Assembly: GCA_016197205.1 (NCBI GenBank)
Contig: JACPWG010000060.1
Coordinates: 38,020-102,019, forward strand
Reading direction: 5' to 3'
From: Planctomycetota bacterium
Lineage (GTDB): Bacteria > Planctomycetota > MHYJ01 > WSZJ01 > JACPWG01
Length of the DNA: 64,000 nucleotides
Shown here: positions 16,193 to 25,172 of the stretch, piece by piece
Layout: every line of letters starts with the position of its first letter
How positions within the stretch are numbered: the stretch's first letter is position 1
The notes under the pieces: generated by a model
Seen by the model: only the letters and a program-made list of their open reading frames with translations
Database searches by the model: none
Told to the model about the DNA's origin: nothing
Made by a program: the position numbers and the translations under genes

Positions 16193-19100
16193 ATGCCGCC
16201 CATCGAGGACGAGACCCGCGCGGACTGCGGCCCACCCGCCTCCCCCGCTACGGTTCCGTGCGGCCCCCCAGGCCCCGCCGACCTGACGGTTCGCCTCGAG
16301 TCCCCCTCGCCGGTCGCTGCGCCGCCCCCCCTGCTCCCTGCGCCCGCGGCGGTCGCCGCTTCCGCCCCCTGCGATACCCTCCCCGCCCGGCAGTTCGGCG
16401 CGCTCGCCGTCCGCCTCGGTCTCGCCCGCGCCGCCGACGTCGCGCGCGCACGGCACGAGCAGGCACGGCGCGCGAGCGCGGGAAAATCTGCGCCGCGGCT
16501 CGGCGACCTCCTGGTCGAGCTGGGCGCCATGTCCGCCTCCGCCGTGCAGAAGGTGCTCGCGGCGCAGCGCGCGGACGGCACGGAGCCCAGCCCCTCGCTC
16601 CCCGCGGGTTCGTCCGCCGGCGCGCCCCCGCACGAGGGCGCGTGGCGGCGCTCCCCGGCAACCATCGCAGGCGCGGTTGTGGTCGCGGCCCTGTTGGGCT
16701 GGACGGGGTTGCGCGCTTGGCGCGGGCATGTGGAGCGGCTACACGCTCTCGCGGCCGAGCAAGCACGGGCCGCGGCCGACCGGGCGCGGGAACGCGCACA
16801 GTTCGAGCGGACACGCCTCGCCGAGGAGGCGCGTCTCGCCCTGCGGGCGCTGGCGCGAAAGGGCCTCGAGGGGATCTACCTCGCCCGGCAGGCGCGGGGA
16901 ACCGGAACCGCGGCCGAGTCGGAGGCCGCCCGCGGCGCGGCGGCGGGCGACCTCGCGGCGGTCAGGGCTTCCGCGCGGCGGGCGGAAGACCTGGACCCCG
17001 ATTCCCCCGAGCCGCACTACCTGGTCGGGCGACTCTCGAGGGCGCTCTTGCATTTCGACGACGCCCTCGCGGAGGAGGACCGGGCGCTCGCGAAGTCCCC
17101 GTCCTACGCCCCGAGCCTTTACGAGCGCGCCATTCTGCTCTGCGTGCGGTATACGATGCGCGTGTCCGCGCTCCGGGAGCACTGGCTTCGGCGCGAGGGG
17201 GAAAGGCTGACCTCGGCGGGCCTGCTCGCTCGGGGCGGGCTTCCTCGTGGGGCCTTGAATCCGCTCCCTGCGGACGATGCCCTCGCCGCCGCGGACGAGC
17301 GGGCGGTCCAGATCTCGCGCTCCATCCGCGAGGACCTGGAGGCCCTGGTCCGGGCGGCCGGCGATGCGGAGACCGGCGGTGCTGCCACGCCCACACCCAC
17401 GCCGCAGCCCGGGTCCGGCGGCGCGGTTGTCACGCGCGCGATGCTGCGGTGCGCGCGCGGGCTCTACCTCGCCCACGTGTCGACCCGGGACGAGGACCGG
17501 CGCGCGGCGTGGGAGCTCCTGGAGGCGGCCGTCGCAGCCGACCCGACGCTCCTCGAGGCCTACGACGGCCTGGCGCGCGTGGAGCTGGGCTACGGCAAAC
17601 ACCGTAGCGCCGTCGCCGCCTACGCGCGGGGGCTCGAAGTCGACCGGGGGTACGTCCCGTACCTCATCGCCCGGGCCCGCCTCTGGGCGTCGGGCGCGCG
17701 CGACGAGGCGGTCCTCGGGTCCCCGAGGGAAGAGTGCCGGCGGAATGCGGAGGCGGATTATTCGAAGGCGCTCGAGGTCGACCCCGCCTGCGCGGAGGCG
17801 TGGGAAGGTCGGGGCGGGCTCTTCCTCAACCGGGGCCTCCGCCTGTCCGGTCGCGGCGAGGACCCGACCGAGTGGTACGCGCGGGCGGAGCACGATCTTG
17901 GGCGCGCGCTCGAGCTGGATCCCGCGTCCGCGGGCGGCTGGATCGCCCGGGGCACGCTCCGGCTGAACGCGAGCGAGGCCCGGGAGGCGCGCGGGGAGGA
18001 CCCGCGGGAGTCGTATGCCGGCGCGGAGGCGGACTTCACGAAAGCGGTCGTGCTGGACCCGGAGTCGGCGGAGGCCTGGGCGCGCCGCGGCGGGCTGCGC
18101 TCGAACTGGGCGTTGGAGGAGCACTTTCACGGGCGGTCCCCGGAGGACCTCGCCGCGCGCGCGGTGGAGGACTACGGCAACGCGTTGCGTCTCGACCCTT
18201 CCGCCTCGGAGGCGTGGATGGGGCGCGGGATGCTGCACGTCAACCGCGGGACGTGGAAGCTCCTGCGGGGAAAGGACCCCGGGCCGGATTTTTCGCAGGC
18301 CGCCGCGGACCTGGGAAAGGCCGTGGAGTTGGAGCCGGCGCTCGCGAGAGGGTGGGTGAACCTCGGGAACCTGCGCATGAACTGGGGGCAGTCGAAGGTC
18401 ATGCGCGGGCAGGACCCGCGCGAACTCTTCGAGAAGGCCGAGCGGGACTACGGTCGCGCGCTCGAACTGCAGGCGGAGGACGCGGACGCGTGGATGCGTC
18501 GCGGCTCGCTGCGAGCGGCCCTTGCGCGAGCGCTGTCGGAGCGCGGCCTGCCGTTGGGGGACCTCGAGGAGCGCGCGGCCGCGGACCTCACCAAGGCCGT
18601 CGAGCTGAACCCGAGCGCGGGCGAGGCGTGGCAGCGTCGGGGCGAGCTGGCCGCGAGCCGCGGCGGACGCGCGGCGGAGGCGGGGGACAGGGCCGGTGCA
18701 GGGGCGGAAGAAGGGGGCGAGGCGTTCGAGACTTTCTATAAGGCTGCCGAAGCGGACTACGGGCGCGCGCTCGAGCGGAACCCGCGTTCTGCCGAGGCCT
18801 GGAGCCGTCGCGGGGCGCTGTACCACGCGTGGGGCTTCCAGACGCTGGAACGCGGCGGCGATCCCACCGGCCTCTTTGCGGAGGGGGAGGCGGACCTGAC
18901 GCGTGCGCTGGCGATCGACCCCTCTCGCGGAGACGCGTTGCTGGCGCGCGGCGACCTGCGTCGGGAGCGAGCGGTCTACCGGCGCACGCACGGGGAGGAC
19001 GGAGCGGAGGAGCTAACCCGCGCCCTCGCCGATCTGGACGAGGCCGTGCGTCTCAACCCGGGGAACGCGGAGGCGCGCATGCGACGCGGCTTCGTGCAGC

Positions 19101-19705
19101 AGGCCGCGGAGCGCTGGGCGGAAGCCGTGAAGGACCTGGAAACCGCGCTCTGGATCCATCCGGCCCTTAGCTCCCGGATCGAGCAAAGGCTCGCCGAGTG
19201 CCGCCTGCGCGCGCGCGGCCGCGCCGGCGCCGACGGCGGTGGCGCGGGCCCGGAAGCGGGCGCGGGCGGGGAGGCCTGGCGCACGGCCTTTGAGCGTGGC
19301 GCGGCCGCGATCAACGCCGGGGACTACGCGGCGGCCGGCCCCGCGTTCGAGGAAGGGCTGCTGGCGCGGGACGTCGCACTCAGGTCTTTACCTGATGCGG
19401 AGCGGGAACGCGCCGCCGCCGAGCCGGCCGCGCGCGAGGCGGTCCTGCTCGCCCACTACAACCTGGCGTGCGTCCTCTCCCTGCGCAGCGCCGGGAAGCA
19501 GTCCCCGGTCGCCGCGCCGGTCGCCGTGGCCGCCGCCCTGGCCGCCTCGCTCCGGGACGAGGCCTTCGAGCACTTGCGGGAGGCCGTGCGGCTCGGCTGG
19601 ACGGACGCCCAGCACCTCCGGGACGACGCCGACCTCGCGCCGCTCCACGCGGATCCGCGCTGGGCGGCGCTGGTCGAATCGGTCGCGGGCGGGAAGAAGG
19701 ATTGA
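16193..19705 (+). CDS. membrane-anchored TPR-repeat protein with extended repeat units
   Basis: 1170 aa. Residues about 60-125 hold the same helical module found in the TIR-pseudokinase and the kinase-FGE protein (FGALAVRLGLARAADVARAR ... LGDLLVELGAMS). A single transmembrane helix (about 160-185, IAGAVVVAALLGWTG) follows. Most of the rest is TPR-like: A(E/V)xDxxxALxLDPxxAxAWxxRG units recur about every 46 residues rather than 34, because each carries an inserted loop with an RGEDPRE-type sequence. The last ~120 residues end in a further helical segment (FEHLREAVRLGWTDAQHLRDD). Likely a periplasmic or cytoplasmic scaffold; the partner is unknown. ATG at 16193, 9 bp after the lipoprotein gene. 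Confidence 0.85.
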   Translation: MPPIEDETRADCGPPASPATVPCGPPGPADLTVRLESPSPVAAPPPLLPAPAAVAASAPCDTLPARQFGALAVRLGLARAADVARARHEQARRASAGKSAPRLGDLLVELGAMSASAVQKVLAAQRADGTEPSPSLPAGSSAGAPPHEGAWRRSPATIAGAVVVAALLGWTGLRAWRGHVERLHALAAEQARAAADRARERAQFERTRLAEEARLALRALARKGLEGIYLARQARGTGTAAESEAARGAAAGDLAAVRASARRAEDLDPDSPEPHYLVGRLSRALLHFDDALAEEDRALAKSPSYAPSLYERAILLCVRYTMRVSALREHWLRREGERLTSAGLLARGGLPRGALNPLPADDALAAADERAVQISRSIREDLEALVRAAGDAETGGAATPTPTPQPGSGGAVVTRAMLRCARGLYLAHVSTRDEDRRAAWELLEAAVAADPTLLEAYDGLARVELGYGKHRSAVAAYARGLEVDRGYVPYLIARARLWASGARDEAVLGSPREECRRNAEADYSKALEVDPACAEAWEGRGGLFLNRGLRLSGRGEDPTEWYARAEHDLGRALELDPASAGGWIARGTLRLNASEAREARGEDPRESYAGAEADFTKAVVLDPESAEAWARRGGLRSNWALEEHFHGRSPEDLAARAVEDYGNALRLDPSASEAWMGRGMLHVNRGTWKLLRGKDPGPDFSQAAADLGKAVELEPALARGWVNLGNLRMNWGQSKVMRGQDPRELFEKAERDYGRALELQAEDADAWMRRGSLRAALARALSERGLPLGDLEERAAADLTKAVELNPSAGEAWQRRGELAASRGGRAAEAGDRAGAGAEEGGEAFETFYKAAEADYGRALERNPRSAEAWSRRGALYHAWGFQTLERGGDPTGLFAEGEADLTRALAIDPSRGDALLARGDLRRERAVYRRTHGEDGAEELTRALADLDEAVRLNPGNAEARMRRGFVQQAAERWAEAVKDLETALWIHPALSSRIEQRLAECRLRARGRAGADGGGAGPEAGAGGEAWRTAFERGAAAINAGDYAAAGPAFEEGLLARDVALRSLPDAERERAAAEPAAREAVLLAHYNLACVLSLRSAGKQSPVAAPVAVAAALAASLRDEAFEHLREAVRLGWTDAQHLRDDADLAPLHADPRWAALVESVAGGKKD

Positions 19706-19751
19706 GGCGGGGTGGTGGCCGTCGGGCGCTCAACCAGACGGCTACATGCTT

Positions 19752-19860
19752 CTACTGTGCGAGTTTCCCGGTAGGGCCCAAGTAGAAGCGGCTTCCAGCC
19801 GCTTCCGGATGCGGCAGGATGCCGCCTCTACTTGGCTCGTCGCGCGATCTCGCACAGTAG
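19752..19860. repeat. nested hairpin element (109 bp)
   Basis: Outer arms CTACTGTGCGAG / CTCGCACAGTAG are perfect 12-bp inverses at the two ends. Inner arms CCAAGTAGAAGCGGC (19778-19792) and GCCGCCTCTACTTGG (19821-19835) differ at one position, with a further small hairpin inside. MITE- or REP-like; no second copy in this window. It lies in the 300-bp gap downstream of the TPR gene and the convergent HNH gene. Confidence 0.75.
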
Positions 19861-20005
19861 AAATACGGAAAGATGCGCACGTTTCCAGCGGCACGGCCTT
19901 GTACGGCCGCCGCCACAGAAGACCCACGCCCTTGGGACGCGCGGTCGCGCCCCGCAGGCCGTATCAGTGGGGACGGCGGCGCTCTCGCACACGAACGCGA
20001 ACCAT

Positions 20006-20734
20006 CTACCGTGCGAACTCGGGTTTGAGCACGAACCGTGGAGGAGTCACGCATTCGCAAATCAAGGGGCAGTCCGTAGGCACGGGTGAGTACTGCTCGG
20101 CCAGTCGCATAGCTGCCTCCGCGCTTCTCACCAAATGCGACGGAACAGGTCGCTCCCGAGCTTGGGCGAGGAGCTCGTAGCCGTCTTGAAGCAGCGAACG
20201 CAGATCAAGTCTGCGCAGAGAATATCGATTCCAGCGCATGGCTACTCGAACCGGATCGTTGATCGAATAAGCGCTCTCCGTGTAGATCGCATCCGCATCG
20301 CCCGCATTGGGCTGTAAGCTCACCCTCTGCCCCTTCCCATCGACGCGAATTGTGAAATGAGCACCCCAGGCGTCCCGTGATGGATTGAGCAGTCGGGCCC
20401 TGCCGTCGCGGCGGACGACTCCTTTCCGACCCCTCTTCGTGTTGCAATACCAACAAGCCAAGAAACAGTTCTCGTACTCGTTTCGCAGGTGAGCGTGGTC
20501 TGGCGTGCCCTTCAGAAAGTAATGCTCGACCGTTTCCAGGGGGCCTGTTCCCACCCCAACCCGCCCCAAGTCCACCTCGTGTACGAGACAGAACGGACAA
20601 ATGAAGCTGAATTCCCACCGAAGGCAGGGGCGAAACTTCCGATAGCCGAGGCGTCCCGACCTCGCTTTCGGACGGTGCATCCGGCGGGTCGGAACCCTCG
20701 GAGGTCGAAGGACAGGCGGCAACAAGAGCATCAT
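20006..20734 (-). CDS. HNH-family endonuclease
   Basis: A 242-aa protein with a zinc-finger-like HNH core: CPFC (about 46-49), the catalytic-type stretch VEHYFLKGTPDHAHLRNEYENCF, then CWYCNTKRG. The H...N...N/H pattern and flanking CxxC pairs are typical of HNH nucleases. The C-terminal ~100 residues match nothing I recognise. Its ATG overlaps the stop of the upstream helical-repeat gene by 4 nt (ATGA), so the two are translationally coupled and probably act together. Local base composition looks less GC-rich than neighbours, which fits horizontal acquisition. A defence or toxin role is inference. Confidence 0.82.
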   Translation of the reverse strand: MMLLLPPVLRPPRVPTRRMHRPKARSGRLGYRKFRPCLRWEFSFICPFCLVHEVDLGRVGVGTGPLETVEHYFLKGTPDHAHLRNEYENCFLACWYCNTKRGRKGVVRRDGRARLLNPSRDAWGAHFTIRVDGKGQRVSLQPNAGDADAIYTESAYSINDPVRVAMRWNRYSLRRLDLRSLLQDGYELLAQARERPVPSHLVRSAEAAMRLAEQYSPVPTDCPLICECVTPPRFVLKPEFAR

Positions 20735-22272
20735 GGCCGGTGTTCACAATCCCTATCGGGCTCCAGAAGCGTCCGCAGGCGGCGAAGAGCGGAAAGGCCC
20801 TGACGAAGAGGATCGGCGACCTGACGGGCAAAGCGCCGGCGGACGAACGCCGCGCGGCGAGTCTCCCCTTTCCGAAGTCTGTCGCGAAGCGTTCCCAATC
20901 GTCGTGCGACAGTGGACTTGTCGTCCGTCGCCTCCAGGGCCTTTTCGGCCTCTTCGATGTCCGAACATAGACGGGCTAGCGACGCATCCTGCTTCCAGCC
21001 TCGAGCAACTTGTTCCCAGCAGGGGAGTCCCTCCGCGAGCTCGAAGTCCTCGACCTCTCGAATGCGCACAAGATGCCTCGGCTCCACCAGCATCGACGTG
21101 TCCGCGGTGAGATACCTCTCCGCCACGCCCGACAGAAAGAAGTTACCGAGCCTGTCCGCATCCGCCGCCGCCGAAAGCAGTACTTGACGCGCCTCCCGCG
21201 TGCGGCTGAGATGGAGCAAACACCGGCCTCGCTGCAAGCGTGCGATGACTCGCACGCGGGCATACTTCGCACTCTCGGCCAGCCGCTCGGCCTCCTCAAA
21301 GTTCTGCACACAGAGTTCGATTTGACGAGCCGCGCTTTCGGAGGGTTTCTCCCGACGACCCATACCGAGCTCAGCATGAATCAACCCTCCCGCCCCTTTC
21401 GTGTAGAGGCAGAGCGCTTCCCCCTTGACCATGCCAAGAGCACGAAATCTATTCAGCGCATGCTCGAAGTGCGTCCGGGCTTCACGCTGTTCGCCTCGCA
21501 CCAGACATAGGAAGCCTTTGTGCTTTTCGTCATAGGGGACGTTGAGGGATTGTTTCCGTTGACCGGGTCGAATCTTCACCTCCGACTCGGCTCTCTCTCT
21601 GAACCACGCGTTGAGAGCCGGGTCCCCGGTGGACATCTCGATCAGCTCGCACCAGTTCGCCGTTCGAAAATGGAATAGGCTTTCGAGTTCAAGTTCCGCG
21701 GATCGCTCGCAATGGGCGGGCGCCAACAGTCGCGCGGCTCGATTCTGCTCGCTCAGGGCGAGACTGTGCGCGCCCTCGTAGCGGAAGATGTTGCTCTTCT
21801 CCTTGAGATAGGCGGCTTGCACGACCGCGGACGCGGCGGCAAAGTGCGCCGGCTCCGGCTTCAGCACGCTTCGCGCTTCGGATAGCTGTCCAACGTTTCG
21901 GTAGAGGAAGGACAGGGTGGTGCGGGTTCGAAGGACCCGATCGGCATGCGGAATGCCCTCCTCCCCCCGAAGCCGGGCCAAAACCTCCAGCAGGCGCTCC
22001 TGGATCTTCGCGCAGTCTTCGTGACGACCTCGCCAATACGCCGCTCTTCCCGCGAGGCACAACACCGCAATACCCCGATCCAAAGGCGAGAGGGGCAGGC
22101 TTCTCCTCGTGCCGACCGCAGTGTCCAAAACTCGCAGCCCGTGGTCGGCCACGAGCTCATAGGCACTCTGGTCCGCCGGTTCGAAGAAGGCTTGCTCGCA
22201 CGCCTTCAGGGCTTCCGGGTGCAGTGCGTCTCCGGTCCTCAGCAGTTCGAATTCTCGTTCGCCTGATGCCAT
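20731..22272 (-). CDS. helical-repeat (TPR-like) protein coupled to HNH nuclease
   Basis: A 513-aa soluble protein without signal or membrane segments. Repeating amphipathic helix pairs (e.g. GRAAYWRGRHEDCAKIQERLLEVL, FLCLVRGEQREARTHFEHALNRF, ARLQRGRCLLHLSRTREARQVLLSAA) give it a TPR-like solenoid character. The C-terminus is highly basic and helical (RLRKGETRRAAFVRRRFARQ). No enzymatic motif was found. The gene precedes the HNH endonuclease with a 4-nt overlap, and both share lower GC than the surroundings. A TPR sensor controlling a nuclease is a plausible reading, not a demonstrated one. ATG at 22272. Confidence 0.75.
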   Translation of the reverse strand: MASGEREFELLRTGDALHPEALKACEQAFFEPADQSAYELVADHGLRVLDTAVGTRRSLPLSPLDRGIAVLCLAGRAAYWRGRHEDCAKIQERLLEVLARLRGEEGIPHADRVLRTRTTLSFLYRNVGQLSEARSVLKPEPAHFAAASAVVQAAYLKEKSNIFRYEGAHSLALSEQNRAARLLAPAHCERSAELELESLFHFRTANWCELIEMSTGDPALNAWFRERAESEVKIRPGQRKQSLNVPYDEKHKGFLCLVRGEQREARTHFEHALNRFRALGMVKGEALCLYTKGAGGLIHAELGMGRREKPSESAARQIELCVQNFEEAERLAESAKYARVRVIARLQRGRCLLHLSRTREARQVLLSAAADADRLGNFFLSGVAERYLTADTSMLVEPRHLVRIREVEDFELAEGLPCWEQVARGWKQDASLARLCSDIEEAEKALEATDDKSTVARRLGTLRDRLRKGETRRAAFVRRRFARQVADPLRQGLSALRRLRTLLEPDRDCEHRP

Positions 22273-22533
22273 GTTCTGAAGGTCCTCGCGGACCGAGTGG
22301 GAGGGAACCTGGGACTCACGAACGAAAATCGCCCGCCACTCCCCGAGTGGGTGAGGACTCGAAGCTTCGAGGCGTCCTCAATGGTTATATCGCGAGGCTT
22401 TTGCGGCAGTCAAGGGAAACTGCCGGCAGCCCAGAGAGGCGGTCCCCTTGGCGAAAGAGGGGACGGCCGGCGCGGGCGTTGTGCCGGAGGAGTGTTCCCG
22501 TTTGTCTCATTTGTCGTCGGGCCGCCCTTCTTC
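22273..22533. other. intergenic region between divergent genes, no gene recognised
   Basis: Non-coding stretch between the minus-strand helical-repeat gene and the promoter of the kinase-FGE gene. I see no protein, RNA gene or strong hairpin in it. Confidence 0.4.
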
Positions 22534-22563
22534 TTGCGCTTCGACCTCCGCTCAGGCTAGAAT
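22534..22563 (+). promoter_or_regulatory. sigma70-like promoter upstream of kinase-FGE gene
   Basis: TTGCGC (22534-22539), an 18-nt spacer and TAGAAT (22558-22563). Transcription would start near 22570, giving a leader of about 175 nt. Confidence 0.5.
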
Positions 22564-22744
22564 CCAGGCGGGTCGGACGCCTCGGCTGCGTCGCGGGGTC
22601 CTCCGTGGATCGGCCGTGCCGGCCTCCCCGCCTCTACCCCTGGCCGGAGAGAGAGCGGCCTGGGTAGACGGACTGCTCCGCGGGGCCGCTCGGCGCGGGC
22701 CGGCGGCGTAGTCGGCATTGTTTTGCGGCTCGGCCGCGTGAGGC

Positions 22745-24784
22745 ATGCCTGTGGCAAATCCGGCGTCCGCGCGGGACCAGTTGGTGGCGAAGCTGGCGCA
22801 GGAGCTGGGCTGGGTCTCCGCCGAGGCCGTGGAGGAGTCCCGTGGGAAGCAGGCGGCCGCTCCGCCGCCCGCCCGCGACCTTGCCTGGTGGATGAAGCGC
22901 CTCGGCCACCTCTCGGCGCAGCTTCATCTCAGACTGCAGGAACAAGTCGAGCTCCAATGGCGCAGACGGCCGGAAGGCAGCGTGCTGCGGGACGAGTTCA
23001 AGCTGGTCCGGGAGCTGGGCGAGGGGAGTTTCGGCGTGGTCTGGCTGGCCGACCAGTTCAAGCTGAGTCGAAGGGTGGCGATCAAGTTCATGAGCTGGCG
23101 GTACGTAGAGGACCGGGAGTTCGTGCGTCGCTTCGAGCGTGAGGCGGAGGCCGCGGCCCGGCTGAAGCACCCGAACGCGGTGCAGGTCCTCACGATCGGC
23201 GAAGATGCGGGCCGTCCATTCCTCGTCATGGAGTACGTCGAGGGCGAGAACCTGCAAACGCTGCTCGAACGAGGCAAGCGTCTGTCGGTCGGGGAGTGCG
23301 TGGAGCTCGGAAGGGCCGTGGCCGCTGCCCTAGTCGCCGCGCATGCGGTTGGGCTGGTCCACCGCGACGTCAAACCGGAAAACATCTTCCGGACTCGCGC
23401 GGGCGAAGTGAAGCTCGGGGACTTCGGCCTCGTGAAGGTCGACGCGGCGAGCACCCTCACGCTCGACCATGTGGCCCTGGGCACGCCCCTCTACATGCCG
23501 CCGGAACAGCAAAGAGATGCGGCCGCGGTGGACCTCCGCGCGGACCTGTACGCTCTCGGGGGGACGCTGTTTCACCTCCTCACGGGGCGACCGCCCTATG
23601 TGGCTGCCGGCGCCTTCGACGTGATGAAACTGCACCGGGAGGCCGCGATCCCATCGGCGCGGGAGGCCGAACCTCCGGTACCGGTGGAATTGGACGCGAT
23701 CCTGCGGCGGTTGCTGGCCAAGAGGCCGGAGGACCGTTTCCAGCGGGCGTCTGAAGTCGTCGAGGCCCTGAGCGGCCTCGGCGTCGTCCAAGTGCTCGAT
23801 TCGACTGGCACAGCCGGCCGACAGGATGCGGCCTCGCAGGCTGCGCACGTTGCATCCACAATGGTGCTCCCACGCCCGGAGGGGGCTGCGCCCGCACGCG
23901 TGCCGGAGCCGTCCGAGCGTGTCCATGGCGAGCCCCCTGTCCGTCAGCCTGCGCGTGATCTCCTCGAGGACCCGTCGCAGGCGACACCGTTGCGGGAGCG
24001 GATCGAGCTGGCGGAGAGGTTGGGTCGCTCGGGCGACCCGAGGCTCGGCGCGACCCCGATGGACATCCCCCTCGTGGAGGTGCCTGGAGGCAGGTCTCGG
24101 ATCGGGTTGGACACGTCTCCATGGGACGGTGAGCAGCCCGAGCACGAGGTCGAGGTTGCGGCATTCAGGATCGGCCGCTTCCCGATCACGAATCAGCAGT
24201 ATCACGCCTTCGTGGCGGCGAAACGCCATCGACAGCCGGATCCGCAGGTCATCGTTGGAGCATACCGGGTCTGGGAGAACGGACGGCCGTCGATTAACCG
24301 GTTGACCCACCCGGTGGTTGGTGTCGCGTGGCGCGATGCCGTGGCCTATTGTCGCTGGATTTCCGAGGTCACGGGGCGTCCGCATCGCCTCCCGACCGAG
24401 GCGGAGTGGGAGAGGGCCGCCCGGGGAACCGATGGTCGCGAGTTCCCCTGGGGGAACGAGTGGAGGGAGGGACTGGCCAACGAGTCCAGTCTTGGGCTCG
24501 GCGGGACCACTCCGGTCGGGGTCTTCCCGGCGGGTGCGAGCCCCTCCGAGTGCCTCGACATGGCCGGCAACGTGTGGGAGTGGTGTAGCAGCTTGTACCG
24601 CAAATATCCGTACGACGCTCGCGACGGACGCGAAGACGCCGCTGCGGGCGGCGCCCGCGTGTTGCGCGGCGGTGCTTGGGATAGCGGTAGTTTGCTCGTC
24701 CGCGCCGCTTGCCGCGGCGACATTGCTCCCGGCGCTCGTAGTGACCGCGTCGGGTTTCGGGTGGTCGTTGGCGCAGGGGTCTGA
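22745..24784 (+). CDS. Ser/Thr protein kinase fused to formylglycine-generating-enzyme (SUMF1) domain
   Basis: 679 aa. Residues about 5-75 carry the helical module shared with the proteins at 277 and 16193 (LVAKLAQELGWVSAEAVEES). The kinase domain spans about 85-345 and is intact: glycine loop GEGSFGVVW, VAIK Lys114, HRD (206-208, HRDVKPEN), DFG (226-228), and the GTPLYMPPEQ segment. A Pro/Ala-rich linker precedes a C-terminal FGE-sulfatase domain (about 437-676: VEVPGGRSRIG, FPITNQQYHAFV, RLPTEAEWERAARG, DMAGNVWEWCSS, VLRGGAWDSG, VGFRVV). In such fusions this domain is usually a C-type-lectin-like binding fold rather than a proven formylglycine generator. No transmembrane helix. Same architecture class as Planctomycetes signalling kinases. 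Confidence 0.93.
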   Translation: MPVANPASARDQLVAKLAQELGWVSAEAVEESRGKQAAAPPPARDLAWWMKRLGHLSAQLHLRLQEQVELQWRRRPEGSVLRDEFKLVRELGEGSFGVVWLADQFKLSRRVAIKFMSWRYVEDREFVRRFEREAEAAARLKHPNAVQVLTIGEDAGRPFLVMEYVEGENLQTLLERGKRLSVGECVELGRAVAAALVAAHAVGLVHRDVKPENIFRTRAGEVKLGDFGLVKVDAASTLTLDHVALGTPLYMPPEQQRDAAAVDLRADLYALGGTLFHLLTGRPPYVAAGAFDVMKLHREAAIPSAREAEPPVPVELDAILRRLLAKRPEDRFQRASEVVEALSGLGVVQVLDSTGTAGRQDAASQAAHVASTMVLPRPEGAAPARVPEPSERVHGEPPVRQPARDLLEDPSQATPLRERIELAERLGRSGDPRLGATPMDIPLVEVPGGRSRIGLDTSPWDGEQPEHEVEVAAFRIGRFPITNQQYHAFVAAKRHRQPDPQVIVGAYRVWENGRPSINRLTHPVVGVAWRDAVAYCRWISEVTGRPHRLPTEAEWERAARGTDGREFPWGNEWREGLANESSLGLGGTTPVGVFPAGASPSECLDMAGNVWEWCSSLYRKYPYDARDGREDAAAGGARVLRGGAWDSGSLLVRAACRGDIAPGARSDRVGFRVVVGAGV

Positions 24785-24801
24785 AATTCGGTCTTTTGGA
24801 T

Positions 24802-24955
24802 CCCTACCGTTCGACTTCTTGAAAGCCTGTCGCGATTTCGGAAGCCGTGCGCTCCGCCCACGGAAGGACGAGCCACCGAAGACGCCGAACGACCCGTCGT
24901 GAAATTCGGCGTCTTCAGCGTCTTCGGTGGCTAATCATCGTCTTTGGGTTTCGGG
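24802..24955. repeat. ~155-bp nonamer-based hairpin repeat, copy 1
   Basis: Begins CCCTACCGTTCG, then GGACGAGCCACCGAAGACGC ... AATTCGGCGTCTTC ... GGTGGC ... TTTGGGTTTCGGG. The CCACCGAAGACGCCGAA stretch pairs with TTCGGCGTCTTC...GGTGGC. A second nearly equal-length copy is at 46780-46934 and a partial inverted one at 34483-34519. Confidence 0.8.
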
Positions 24956-25033
24956 CGCGCGCCGCGCCGCAGCGCCCGATCCGCTTCGCAGACCGACGAG
25001 GGGCTGGGGGCGCGGGCCCAAGTCCGGTCACGC

Positions 25034-25172
25034 TTCCTGGGGGAGCGGGCCTCCCTCCTTCGCTCGCTCGCCGCGAGCTACGGAGCGCAGGCCGGCCCGT
25101 GCGAGCCGGCACACCGTCTGCGACTCGCGGTCACCGCCGGGACGCTTCTGCCCGAAGACCTTCAACGCGGCG
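25034..25172. repeat. repeat family with GCGAGCCGGCAC and TTCAACGCGGC blocks, copy 1
   Basis: TTCCTGGGGGAGCGGGCCTCC, then GCGAGCCGGCAC, CTCGCGGTCACCGCCGGGACG and CCGAAGACCTTCAACGCGGC. The same ordered blocks occur at 57955-58057, with about 50 bp less between the first two. It abuts the stop of the downstream minus-strand gene, as the other copy abuts speD. Confidence 0.7.
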
